The notes under the pieces are model-generated. The model did not search any database, was not told where the DNA came from, and saw only the letters and a list, made by a program, of their open reading frames with translations. The position numbers and the translations under genes are program-made. Below, piece after piece: positions 27,503-35,319 of a DNA stretch of 64,000 bases (position 1 is the stretch's first letter; every line of letters starts with the position of its first letter). Origin of the DNA: an uncultured Phocaeicola sp. (GTDB lineage Bacteria > Bacteroidota > Bacteroidia > Bacteroidales > Bacteroidaceae); assembly GCA_944320885.1 (NCBI GenBank), contig CALUJE010000007.1:42960-106959 (forward strand), read 5' to 3'.

Positions 27503-28279
27503 TTATACCTTGTTGCGGTGAGTCACCATGCGGACTGCAAACCACAGGTGGTGAAGCACGGTGCTTATGGTGCCATAATGATGACACATGATATGAAAAC
27601 GCTCTTTCAGCGAGGCCTTGTGATTGCGGGTGGTGAGTCCCTCGTCAAGGTAATCAATAAGGGTAAGATGGGTATTGTGTAGTATCCTTGATTTCTTCAT
27701 GACCTTGATGCACCAGTCGAAATCTGACGAGAAACGATAATGCAGGTCATATGGCTGAGTGAGTTCACGGCGTGCGAAGAAAGCCTGATGGCATACCAGC
27801 ATGCCCTGCCGGAAGCTTCGCCAGGTGAGATGTTCGGGGGCGGAAAGACGACGCATGCGCAGGAAATGTCCTTCGGCATCAACCAGTTCGGTTTCACCGT
27901 AAATCACGTCGGGAACATCATTTTCGGTATGCATGCATTCGGCTTCGATTACCGAGTGTACCATATTTTGTAACGTACCGTCTTCGTGCAGGCAGTCGCC
28001 TGCGTTCAGGAAACATACATAGTCGCCGGTCGCCAAGGCCAGTCCCTTGTTCATGGCATCATACAGTCCGTTGTCTTTCTCGCTTATCACCGTATGGATG
28101 TGAGGTCGGTAACGTTCTATTATCTTCAGTGTACCGTCGGTCGAGGCACCGTCCACAATGATATACTCCACATTCTTGTAGGTCTGCGTGATGATGCTCT
28201 GTATGGTATCTTCCAGTACGGCGGCTGCATTATACGTCACCGTGATGATGGAGAACTTCGGGTGAAAGTGATTATGCAT
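27503..28279 (-). CDS. Glycosyltransferase family 2
   Basis: GT-A fold transferase using a nucleotide sugar, probably for surface glycan assembly on the inner leaflet. The N-terminus FSIITVTYNAAAVLEDTIQSI and the following YIIVDGASTDGT are family 2 hallmarks, and the acidic metal-binding region is FLNAGD. The 258 residues end in basic sequence that may touch the membrane. It overlaps the upstream GT4 gene by 8 bp, so the two are coupled. Donor and acceptor cannot be read from sequence. Confidence 0.9.
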   Translation of the reverse strand: MHNHFHPKFSIITVTYNAAAVLEDTIQSIITQTYKNVEYIIVDGASTDGTLKIIERYRPHIHTVISEKDNGLYDAMNKGLALATGDYVCFLNAGDCLHEDGTLQNMVHSVIEAECMHTENDVPDVIYGETELVDAEGHFLRMRRLSAPEHLTWRSFRQGMLVCHQAFFARRELTQPYDLHYRFSSDFDWCIKVMKKSRILHNTHLTLIDYLDEGLTTRNHKASLKERFHIMCHHYGTISTVLHHLWFAVRMVTHRNKV

Positions 28280-29537
28280 GCTGTCCGGTTGCTTTGTTGT
28301 AAATGTCGATATATTTTCTTGCTACGGCATCTTCCGAGTAGCAGGCTTTGGCCTTGCGCCATGCCGCTTCACTGAGTTCACCGTAAATCTCGTCGGATAG
28401 TGTCCACTGTATGCCGTTGGCCAAGTCTTCGGCCGACTGGTACTCGGCTACATAGCCGTTGTGCAGATGGTCTATCATCTGAGGAATTCCGCCTACGTTG
28501 AATCCCACACACGGAGTACCGCAGGCCATTGCCTCGACAATGGTGTTGGGCAGATTGTCCTGCAATGAAGGAGTTACGTACAGGTCTACGGCATTGTATA
28601 TTTCCACCATGCGGCGTTCGTCGCTCACATATTCCATGTTATGACACGGGAAGGGGAAGAGTGCGGCCGTTTCTTCTGCCTGTTTTCCCATGATGACAAT
28701 ACTTATCTTCTGAGCCAGTTCACTGTGTGTCTGTGCCAGCAGGCGGCAGGCCTCGATAAGGTATTTCACTCCCTTGCGCTTGTCGGTAATTTTTTGCGAA
28801 CCGAACAGTATCAGTTTGCGGTCGGCAGGTAGATGAAGCGCTGCTCTGGCTTCCTGCTTGTTGAAAGGATGAAACAGCTTGGTGTTGATGGCATTGGGAA
28901 TGTTGGTGATAAACTTGCCTTCGAGCAGTTTGCTTTCCTTGGCCAGTCCCTCCAGCCAGCGGCTGCAGGCAATAAAACCGATATTGCTTCCTTCAAGGAG
29001 TTTCTGTTTCTTGCGGAATACGCGCCATGAGATGTCTTTGTTGTGGCTCCGTCCATAAAGTTTCGGACAGTTGCCGCAATGAGTCTTGTACTTGTCACAT
29101 TCGTTGGCATAGTGACATATACCGGTAAAGGGCCACATGTCGTGCATGGTCCATACTACCGGCTTGCCCGAATCGACAATCTTTTTCAGTTTGTCGAGCG
29201 AGATGAAGCCCTGATTGATCCAGTGCAGATGGATGACGTCGGCCTGTCTGAATTCGGGAAGGGTAGTGATGTCTATTCCCGTATTGGCTATGTCTACATC
29301 AAAAAGGTTGTGTTTCTTGAAGTGATTGGCTTGCCAGATAACGATACGTTCCCATATGAAGCGCCACACGTTGAGCCACGACTTGTCTACCTGTACCACG
29401 TTTATATGGTCAGTCTGCTTGTCGCGTACCAGCATTTTTACCTGAATGCCGTTTTTCTTCAGGGCTTCCATAAGGCGTCGTGCCGCAATGGCAGCACCGC
29501 CAATCTTCTCGGATGTATTTATAATAAGTACTCTCAT
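28272..29537 (-). CDS. Glycosyltransferase family 4
   Basis: GT-B retaining glycosyltransferase of 421 residues. The N-terminal domain begins MRVLIINTSEKIGGAAIAARRL and contains VWTMHDMWPFTGICHYANEC, a Cys-bearing stretch common in one GT4 group. The C-terminal donor site has LILFGSQKITDKRKG and PSLQDNLPNTIVEAMACGTPCVGFN. A -7-like box (29560-29567) lies just upstream, so it may also have its own promoter. It is followed with overlap by the GT2 gene. Confidence 0.9.
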   Translation of the reverse strand: MRVLIINTSEKIGGAAIAARRLMEALKKNGIQVKMLVRDKQTDHINVVQVDKSWLNVWRFIWERIVIWQANHFKKHNLFDVDIANTGIDITTLPEFRQADVIHLHWINQGFISLDKLKKIVDSGKPVVWTMHDMWPFTGICHYANECDKYKTHCGNCPKLYGRSHNKDISWRVFRKKQKLLEGSNIGFIACSRWLEGLAKESKLLEGKFITNIPNAINTKLFHPFNKQEARAALHLPADRKLILFGSQKITDKRKGVKYLIEACRLLAQTHSELAQKISIVIMGKQAEETAALFPFPCHNMEYVSDERRMVEIYNAVDLYVTPSLQDNLPNTIVEAMACGTPCVGFNVGGIPQMIDHLHNGYVAEYQSAEDLANGIQWTLSDEIYGELSEAAWRKAKACYSEDAVARKYIDIYNKATGQHA

Positions 29538-29559
29538 GCGTCGAAACCTTATTGTGCTG

Positions 29560-29567
29560 CAAAGGTA
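29560..29567 (-). promoter_or_regulatory. Possible -7 element before the GT4 gene
   Basis: On the minus strand TACCTTTG matches TAnnTTTG, 22 bp upstream of the ATG at 29537. No TTTG is found at the right distance upstream. Confidence 0.4.
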
Positions 29568-29592
29568 GGCATTTTTGTGCGAATTCGGTACG

Positions 29593-30513
29593 CTAGGCTC
29601 CGAAATCTCCTTTCAGTGTGCGCTTGATGCGGCGGATAGCTTTGGCCGTGAATGAGTTGGTACGAGCGTAATACCGTACATATGCCTGACGGGCTTCGGC
29701 ATTCTCTTCGATGGGAGAGATTCTGACTACCGGCAGAGGCTTCATATACAGGTCGGACGCATACAGACCGCCACCGCCGCAGTTCGTGCCGCTTCCGTCA
29801 AATCCGTTGTTCTGTACGAGCGACTTGCCCACGTTCAGTGAGAGCATGTCTTTCAGAAACAGGGTGGCGTTCCAGCGTATGGCCCATGAGTTGTTTTTGC
29901 CTTCGGTCTGCCGGCGCAACATGCGCGTGTAACCGTATTTGCCGTTGAAATCGAAGGTGCGGGTGAGCCTGCGTCTTTTCAGTTCGGTCAGCAGGGCTTT
30001 TCCGTCGGGATTGAAATGTTGCCATGCGCGTGCCCATGTGGCCCATCCCCAGCTTCCGGTCCATTTGATAAGGAAGGTGTCGGGCAGTGAGGGGTCTTTG
30101 GTAAAGTCGCATGCCTGGATATGTCCCACACGGGGTTCATCCTTGTAAGTCTCGAGTGCGTCGTTCATGAACGTGAGAAAGTGAGGAGCCACTATCAGGT
30201 CGTCTTCAAGCACGATGACGCGTCCGAAACGGTTTACCTGCGTGGTTACTCCATCGATGATGCTGCGTGCCAGTCCCCAGTTTTCGCTGCGTTCGGTGAT
30301 GGTTACACTCTTGAATCCGGCAATGCTGTGTATGAGGCGGCGCACTTCGGCCACAGCTTTGCGGCTGCTCTCATCTTTCGGTGCGTCGGAATAGATAAAC
30401 AAGTCGCTTTGCGGAGCCAGTACGTTGTTTTGCAAAGCCTCTACCGTTTGGCGCAAATGTCCGGGACGGTTGTATACAAAAAGTAGAATGGGCGCGTAGT
30501 TCATTGTGTTCAT
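29593..30513 (-). CDS. Putative GT-A glycosyltransferase
   Basis: The 306-residue protein starts with APILLFVYNRPGHLRQTVEAL and carries the acidic motif RVIVLEDDLIVAPHFLTFMN, like the DXD site of GT-A enzymes. A later KWTGSWGWATWARAW is typical of a family annotated as sugar transferase in Bacteroides polysaccharide loci. It starts 7 bp after the 30521 gene ends. Start could be the first Met or the Met three codons later. Substrate is unknown; role in surface glycan synthesis is inferred from neighbours. Confidence 0.75.
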   Translation of the reverse strand: MNTMNYAPILLFVYNRPGHLRQTVEALQNNVLAPQSDLFIYSDAPKDESSRKAVAEVRRLIHSIAGFKSVTITERSENWGLARSIIDGVTTQVNRFGRVIVLEDDLIVAPHFLTFMNDALETYKDEPRVGHIQACDFTKDPSLPDTFLIKWTGSWGWATWARAWQHFNPDGKALLTELKRRRLTRTFDFNGKYGYTRMLRRQTEGKNNSWAIRWNATLFLKDMLSLNVGKSLVQNNGFDGSGTNCGGGGLYASDLYMKPLPVVRISPIEENAEARQAYVRYYARTNSFTAKAIRRIKRTLKGDFGA

Positions 30514-30520
30514 TCTGTTT

Positions 30521-31633
30521 TTATGGATGTATGAATACCAGATGGTCGAGTAACTTGGTGAAGAGGTTGCTTCGGGCCGGACGGTTCATCCGGCGCTTGT
30601 GCTTCAGGCAGTTCTCAAGCGATTTGAGCGGAAGCTGGAAGAACAGATGCCCCAGATTCTGCTGTTGTGCCTTGAGCAGGCGGGCGTACTCGTCGGGATT
30701 GTTTTCAAGGCGGCCGATAAGTGCGATAACCTCGTTCATGGTCTTCACGTTACACTCGTCGGTAATGAGTTCCTTGTGAATCACCTCGTCACGGTTCATG
30801 ATGGCAAGAGTGCCCAGTGAGATGGCTTCGGCCACCGAGTTGCCGCGAATGTTGCGTCCGCCCATCTTGACGAAATACTTGGCATCGAAAATGCTTTCAA
30901 GGTTTTCGCTGATAAGCTGTTTGTGGAGAATGATTTTCTGTCCGCTCTCCTGCAGGGGGATGAAGTGTTCGGGAACCTTGGTCACCGGACGTTCGCGGGT
31001 GGAGTTTATCTCCATGAACACGCCCTCGCTTTTCGACGGGCGTCCCAGCTTTTCTTCCATGATGCGCTGCAGGGTATTTCCGTTTACGAACGTATACGGG
31101 AAGTCTACCACTCCGCAACGTTCGGCCACGATTCCGCGCGCCATCTGGTTCAGGGTTACATCATATCCGAAACGTGCCGTGTGGGTAGCCATGTTGGCCT
31201 CGCCTATCATATAGGCAAACAGAGTGCCCGGATAGCGGCGCACGAGTGCTCCCGGCAGACTTACGTTGATGGAGATGACAATGTCATACTTTCCCCAGTC
31301 CACGTCATAGCAGCTCACGGCAAACTCACCGTTGGCGTGCGGACTGCCCGGACGCTTGAATTCCTGTCCCGGAATCTTGTCGAGTGTCTGCGTCTTGAGC
31401 ATATACAGATACTTGGCCATGTGTGGGATTACTCTGCGGTAGATTTGCGTTTCCCACTGCGGTTCTTCCTTCACGATGTAGAAATCGGCTCCCAGTTCGG
31501 CCATTAGACCAATGGGGCCTACACGTCCTTGCGATGAGAACAGAATGTTTCCGGCGTCTTTCTCCGTAACCGGACAAACGTATAAATCCTGATAAACTTC
31601 CTGTTTTACCAGTGCTATCTTGGGGGTATTCAT
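30521..31633 (-). CDS. Putative GT-B-like glycan synthesis protein
   Basis: A 370-residue soluble protein that I do not recognise by name. It begins MNTPKIALVKQEVYQDLYVC. The C-terminal half (IFDAKYFVKMGGRNIRGNSVAEAISLGTLAIMNRDEVIH) resembles the donor site of GT-B glycosyltransferases, in which a conserved Glu and a Gly follow a variable helix. It leads the run 30521, 29593, 28272, 27503 of glycosyltransferase genes. A -7-like box lies 33 bp upstream. Confidence 0.6.
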   Translation of the reverse strand: MNTPKIALVKQEVYQDLYVCPVTEKDAGNILFSSQGRVGPIGLMAELGADFYIVKEEPQWETQIYRRVIPHMAKYLYMLKTQTLDKIPGQEFKRPGSPHANGEFAVSCYDVDWGKYDIVISINVSLPGALVRRYPGTLFAYMIGEANMATHTARFGYDVTLNQMARGIVAERCGVVDFPYTFVNGNTLQRIMEEKLGRPSKSEGVFMEINSTRERPVTKVPEHFIPLQESGQKIILHKQLISENLESIFDAKYFVKMGGRNIRGNSVAEAISLGTLAIMNRDEVIHKELITDECNVKTMNEVIALIGRLENNPDEYARLLKAQQQNLGHLFFQLPLKSLENCLKHKRRMNRPARSNLFTKLLDHLVFIHP

Positions 31634-31665
31634 TGTTTTCGTAATGGTTGATGAATATACGTCTG

Positions 31666-31673
31666 CAAAGGTA
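31666..31673 (-). promoter_or_regulatory. Possible -7 element before the 30521-31633 gene
   Basis: On the minus strand TACCTTTG matches TAnnTTTG, 32 bp before the ATG at 31633. The expected TTTG box is not seen. It would drive the downstream glycosyltransferase run independently of higBA. Confidence 0.4.
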
Positions 31674-31707
31674 GTTAATATTTTTTTGACTTTACTTTTA
31701 GACGTGA

Positions 31708-32052
31708 TTAAAGTACAGCAGCCACTTTGCGCAATTTGGAGAGTCTTTCCATAAATGTTTTGTCCTTGCGCATTTTCCGTAGATTATATTCCATCTGGAG
31801 TGCAAGGAGCGGTTCGGCTTCAATGCCCAAAACGGCCTCAAACAGCAGAGCTGTTTTTTCGGTCAGAGGGCGATGTCCGTTTAATATCTCATTTAGTGCA
31901 GAATACGGAAGCCCCATTTGTTGTGCGAGCTTGTGTTGAGTTATGCCTCTGTATTCGATTTCATCTTTCAGTATCGAACCGGGGTGCGTTGCAAATGCCG
32001 GCTCAATGTTGTTTGCAATCATTTTAGGGTCAATTCCCGGTAATTCTGTCAT
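31708..32052 (-). CDS. higA: HigA-type antitoxin (XRE/HTH)
   Basis: Antitoxin that neutralises HigB and represses the pair. The 114-residue protein has PGSILKDEIEYRGITQHKLAQQMGLPYSALNEILNGHRPLTEKTA split over a clear helix-turn-helix of the HigA family (about 30-75). It follows the toxin gene by 7 bp in the toxin-first order usual for higBA. Its probable operator is the inverted repeat at 32421-32443. The family call is firm; activity is not shown. Confidence 0.88.
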   Translation of the reverse strand: MTELPGIDPKMIANNIEPAFATHPGSILKDEIEYRGITQHKLAQQMGLPYSALNEILNGHRPLTEKTALLFEAVLGIEAEPLLALQMEYNLRKMRKDKTFMERLSKLRKVAAVL

Positions 32053-32059
32053 AATCGGT

Positions 32060-32377
32060 CTATTTATAGTGGTTTGATAATTCTATTATATTGCATATGG
32101 TGGCTATCGTTTCTCCATCTTTCATATATTCTTTAAACTCAATACGATATTGGTCATTAACTCTGACGGAAGATAGTTCGGCCTTGTCTCCTTTGAGCTT
32201 CTCGTATCTTAAAGAGTTATATTGGCGTAGTCCTGTTACATTATGCAATCGTTTCATAAGGTTGATTGTATCGATGTATTTACGAATGATATTGGGCTGA
32301 TAACGATGCTTTTTATCATTACACTGTCCTGTTTGATAAATATCCCGTAAATAAGTTTTGTCGAAAACAATCTCCAT
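32060..32377 (-). CDS. higB: HigB-type toxin (RelE/ParE superfamily)
   Basis: Probable ribosome-dependent mRNA endonuclease toxin. The 105-residue protein carries the fold pattern of HigB: a helical start, then LKGDKAELSSVRVNDQYRIEF and a C-terminal strand ATICNIIELSNHY with the conserved His near the end. It lies immediately upstream of the antitoxin gene. A promoter and a dyad operator lie 20-66 bp upstream. Length is normal for the family, so it seems intact. Confidence 0.88.
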   Translation of the reverse strand: MEIVFDKTYLRDIYQTGQCNDKKHRYQPNIIRKYIDTINLMKRLHNVTGLRQYNSLRYEKLKGDKAELSSVRVNDQYRIEFKEYMKDGETIATICNIIELSNHYK

Positions 32378-32398
32378 CTGAACTGGTTTTTACGCAAG

Positions 32399-32431
32399 CA
32401 AAGATACGGATATAATTCGATTCTTCACAAA
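32399..32431 (-). promoter_or_regulatory. Bacteroides-type promoter of higBA
   Basis: On the minus strand TTTG (32428-32431), a 21-nt spacer and TATCTTTG (32399-32406) match the Bacteroides consensus. The transcription start would be near 32393, giving a leader of about 16 nt. Confidence 0.65.
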
Positions 32432-32443
32432 AAAAGTGAAGAA
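32421..32443. promoter_or_regulatory. Dyad operator overlapping the higBA promoter
   Basis: TTCTTCAC (32421-32428), seven A residues, then GTGAAGAA (32436-32443) form a perfect 8-bp dyad. It covers the -33 box of the higBA promoter. Placement and symmetry fit an operator for HigA or the HigBA complex. Confidence 0.6.
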
Positions 32444-32720
32444 TTTGTGTGATACATATATATTATAATTCGAAAAAGGCTACAGTCTTGAAGCTGAAAC
32501 AGAGATTGCAGTCTTTTATTTTATTCGTTGACATTCTGACACTTTGTTTTTCAACCTCCTCAAATTTTGCCTGTACAGTACCGATGTAGGGAACCGTGAC
32601 GAATATCGAAGAAAAAATCAGTATCTTGCAGAACTGTAGGTCGGTATCGAAATCTTTACAATAATTCTGGTGGAAAAACGTTGAGAAATATGAATAAAAT
32701 GAAGGCTCCGGATGCTGGCA

Positions 32721-32809
32721 GCAAAGGCACAGCACGATGGCAACCAAAGCACAGCAGCTTCCGGGCAAAGGCTCAGCAGCTTTTTCACCAAAGCACGGCT
32801 GCTTTTTTG
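32721..32809. repeat. Four imperfect 21-23 bp direct repeats
   Basis: Units resembling CAAAGCACAGCAGCTT begin at 32722, 32745, 32766 and 32789, spaced 23, 21 and 23 bp. The last three run into T-rich ends. Function is unknown; this could be part of a dispersed intergenic element. Confidence 0.6.
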
Positions 32810-32817
32810 CTGTTGGG

Positions 32818-32857
32818 CGGCTCGTTTTTTACATGGGAAAGTGTAAAAAACGGGCCG
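32818..32857. repeat. Strong hairpin, 16-bp stem
   Basis: CGTTTTTTACA (32823-32833) pairs with TGTAAAAAACG (32842-32852), extended outward by CGGCT/GGCCG with one wobble pair, loop 8 nt. There is no matching gene end beside it. Confidence 0.65.
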
Positions 32858-33035
32858 TTTTCGCATACTTTTTCCCGTTTTTTAGTGTATAAAGCTTTTG
32901 GAAACACCTTTGTCGCTCTCTGTTTTCGGTTTCTTGTAAAATGGGAATGTTACGGAAAAGGCTTTATTGTGAGCATATTGTTAGTGATTGTTCGGATGTT
33001 GTAATTTTCTGCATAGAGCTAAATGGTTTTTATAG

Positions 33036-33158
33036 TTTTCAAATGAAAGAATGCAAAAGATTCTGTATGGAAAAACAGGTAATATAACCTTGAAAACACT
33101 TTACGATATTGTGGAGAAAGGATTGGGTGGTAAACTGAAAATAGAGGTACAGATATAA
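33036..33158 (+). pseudogene. C-terminal remnant of a small XRE-type antitoxin or regulator
   Basis: The frame ending at TAA 33156-33158 reads MQKILYGKTGNITLKTLYD then IVEKGLGGKLKIEVQI. This resembles the last part of a small helix-turn-helix antitoxin: the G-x-x-x-TLxTLxxI helix and a final basic-hydrophobic strand. The frame is closed by TAG at 33033-33035 and no N-terminal half is visible upstream. It lies on the opposite strand to higBA, so it is not a copy of the higA end. A strong terminator stem follows 11 bp later. Confidence 0.5.
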
Positions 33159-33168
33159 ATGTAAAACA

Positions 33169-33209
33169 AATGAAGAAGGCGTGTTTGCTTTTGGCACGCC
33201 TTCTTCATT
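33169..33209. terminator. Long terminator stem between convergent units
   Basis: AATGAAGAAGGCGTG (33169-33183) and CACGCCTTCTTCATT (33195-33209) make a perfect 15-bp stem with an 11-nt loop. It can serve the oxidoreductase transcript (minus) and the antitoxin remnant (plus). Confidence 0.65.
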
Positions 33210-33266
33210 ATAAACAGTAAAAGTCGGAAATGCTTTTTCTTATTAAGAGGCGGGGTTAAGTGTCAA

Positions 33267-34247
33267 TCATTCGAAAGGATAAACCACTCCCCATTCTTTT
33301 CGCAGACTGTCCATTTGCCGGATTATTCGCAGCGTTTCCTCGTGCGGCATGTACGGTGATTCGAGCCAGCCCTTTTCAATCGCCTCCATGCAGGCCTGTA
33401 CTTCATACTCGAAGCCGGTAATCTGTTCGGAGAGGAATTCATATTCAGCCACCGTTTTGTAGTTGGAATCTACTACCCTTATCTTTTCCGGGTTATTGAT
33501 GTTTTCTACGATGATGTGTCCTTTGTCGCCCGAAATAACTCCCAGTCTGTCTGATTTCGCATAAACGCTCGATTGCAACGCAGCCATTTTTCCATCCTTA
33601 TAAAAGAGGGTGATGCTCTCCTGCGCGTCGACTCCGGTGTCCATAAGCTGGCAGGCCGAGTGTGTGCTCTCTACGTCGCTTCCGAACGCCATGGCGGCAA
33701 AGTTCAGCGTATAGATGCCGATATCCAGAAGAGCGCCGCCGGCGAGTTCGGGCTGTCGGATACGGTCTTTCTGACTGATGGGGTAACTGAGATTGGCCGA
33801 GAGGGTAAAGGGAGTACCGATGATACCGCTGTCGAGCAATTGTCTTAGCTTGGCGGCAGACGGCATGTATCTGGTCCATATGGCTTCTGTGATGAAGGTA
33901 TGGTTCTCTTCTGCCAGTCTGAAGAGTTCTTCTGCCTGTGATGCGTTGGGCATGAACGGTTTCTCGCACAATACGGGTTTCTTGTGCATGATGCAGAGAC
34001 GGGCATTCTTGTAATGCTGTGAGTGGGGAGTGGCAATGTATATGAGGTCTGTGTTCTCGTCCTCAACCAGTTCCTCATAGCTCCCGTATGCTTTCTGGAA
34101 GTGCCATTCCTGTGCGAAAGCCTTCGCCTTGTCCAGACTTCTGGAGGCTACGGCATAACAGTTCACGCCTTTCATCCCGTTGAGTGTCTTTGCCATTCTG
34201 GCGGCTATAGTTCCGCAGCCTATGATACCGATGTTGTATACTTTCAT
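33267..34247 (-). CDS. Gfo/Idh/MocA-family oxidoreductase
   Basis: NAD(P)-dependent oxidoreductase of 326 residues. The Rossmann start YNIGIIGCGTIAARMAKTL, the DLIYIATPHSQHY stretch and the EKP motif (VLCEKPFMPNASQAEEL) are typical. Catalytic-region motifs GGALLDIGIYTLNFA are present. Such enzymes act on sugars, inositols or sugar-linked compounds. It lies 52 bp after the last glycosyltransferase gene of the upstream run, so it may modify a nucleotide sugar or be unrelated. The substrate is not predictable. Confidence 0.88.
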   Translation of the reverse strand: MKVYNIGIIGCGTIAARMAKTLNGMKGVNCYAVASRSLDKAKAFAQEWHFQKAYGSYEELVEDENTDLIYIATPHSQHYKNARLCIMHKKPVLCEKPFMPNASQAEELFRLAEENHTFITEAIWTRYMPSAAKLRQLLDSGIIGTPFTLSANLSYPISQKDRIRQPELAGGALLDIGIYTLNFAAMAFGSDVESTHSACQLMDTGVDAQESITLFYKDGKMAALQSSVYAKSDRLGVISGDKGHIIVENINNPEKIRVVDSNYKTVAEYEFLSEQITGFEYEVQACMEAIEKGWLESPYMPHEETLRIIRQMDSLRKEWGVVYPFE

Positions 34248-34299
34248 ATGAATAAGATGTTTGTTGTATGTATATATATGAATCTATGCAGATAATTTT

Positions 34300-35319
34300 C
34301 TAAATCTCCTTTATGAGTCCAGTCAGCCTTGCGGCAAAGGACTGCCAGCTGTTCTCGTCGAGAAAGTTCCTGTAGTCCGTCATCGATGCGCTTTCATTCC
34401 CGTGTGCGTCGATAATGGAGCGGATATCGCCGAATGTACGGAATGTGTATACTTTCAGCCTCTGTTCGTGTGCGTAGTCCTTGAACGAGCCGGTATCGGG
34501 ACCTATCACCTTGGCTCCGAAAGAGAGGGAGTCCATCAGAATGCCTGAGCTGAGGATGGACGAAGAGTGATAGGGCACAAGTACAAAGCGGCATTGCTCC
34601 ATATACTGGCGCAGCTCCTCGAAACTGGGCTTGCGGTAAATGAAGGTGAGGTCGTCGCTTTGGATGCTTTCGAGCTTGTGGCGCAACGTGTCGGACGAAC
34701 AGCTGCCCACGATGCAGGTGCGCAGATGTTCTTCGGGATGTGCCTTTACGTATTCCATCCATTCGGTCACTCCCTTGTATTCGGTGATGTGTCCCCAGAT
34801 AAGCAAATCGTAAACGGCTGTTGAGGCCGGTTGTTCCGGAAGCCGGATACGGTCTTTCGTGGGATGTTGCAGTACGTGTACCTTACCGAGTTTTCGGGGA
34901 TACCGTTGGCGTATTACGTCCTGTCCGTCCGAAGCATGTGTGATAATCAGGTCGGCACAGCGAGCCACCAGTGAGGTGAGCAGATTCTTCAGTTTCCTTT
35001 TGCGCGGATTGTGCGGCTGCTTGTTGTGCAGAATCCAGACAATCTTCTTTCCGCGTGCTTTCAGGCAGAGCAGCCATACGATGGCGATGACCGACTGGAG
35101 TGTGCCGCGGTTGAAATCGGGGATGCTCTCAAACCAGTTCAGAATGAATACGTCGCCCTGATACTGTCTTTTCAGCAGACTGAGCAGCGGGTTGCGGTGA
35201 GGCGGATTGGCTATCTCGGTATCGGGCTGTGCAGCCAGCGCACGCACCATGTCCTGGATGTAAGGGTTGGGCCGTGTGGCCTCGTCCTGTATGAGGTGTG
35301 GAAAAACGGTAATTCTCAT
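34300..35319 (-). CDS. Glycosyltransferase, GT4-like
   Basis: A 339-residue GT-B type protein. The middle region VYDLLIWGHITEYKGVTEWM begins the donor domain and LSFGAKVIGPDTGSFKDYAHE closes it, as in GT4 enzymes. The N-terminal domain has VWILHNKQPHNPRKRK. It overlaps the preceding fucosyltransferase-like gene by 4 bases (ATGA), so they are coupled. It probably acts in the same surface glycan pathway. Confidence 0.8.
   Translation of the reverse strand: MRITVFPHLIQDEATRPNPYIQDMVRALAAQPDTEIANPPHRNPLLSLLKRQYQGDVFILNWFESIPDFNRGTLQSVIAIVWLLCLKARGKKIVWILHNKQPHNPRKRKLKNLLTSLVARCADLIITHASDGQDVIRQRYPRKLGKVHVLQHPTKDRIRLPEQPASTAVYDLLIWGHITEYKGVTEWMEYVKAHPEEHLRTCIVGSCSSDTLRHKLESIQSDDLTFIYRKPSFEELRQYMEQCRFVLVPYHSSSILSSGILMDSLSFGAKVIGPDTGSFKDYAHEQRLKVYTFRTFGDIRSIIDAHGNESASMTDYRNFLDENSWQSFAARLTGLIKEI

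Larger units (their letters stand above)
32378..33266. other. Gene-poor stretch between higBA and the oxidoreductase
   Basis: This 0.9 kb has no convincing intact gene. Besides the higBA promoter and operator it holds four imperfect direct repeats (32721-32809), a strong hairpin (32818-32857), an antitoxin-like coding remnant (33036-33158) and a long terminator stem (33169-33209). Open frames at 32463-32768 (minus) and 32681-33004 (plus) overlap the repeats and lack family signals, so I do not call them genes. Confidence 0.6.

Noticed and set aside
30897..31118. Short frames on both strands within the glycosyltransferase run
   Set aside because: They are shadows of GC-richer coding sequence and show no independent start or domain.
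32463..32768. Minus-strand open frame of 101 codons
   Set aside because: Its first half is translated from the direct repeats, there is no family match that I can see, and no promoter or ribosome site fits.
32681..33004. Plus-strand open frame of 107 codons with hydrophobic stretches
   Set aside because: It runs through the repeats and the strong hairpin, and the composition looks like translated non-coding DNA.
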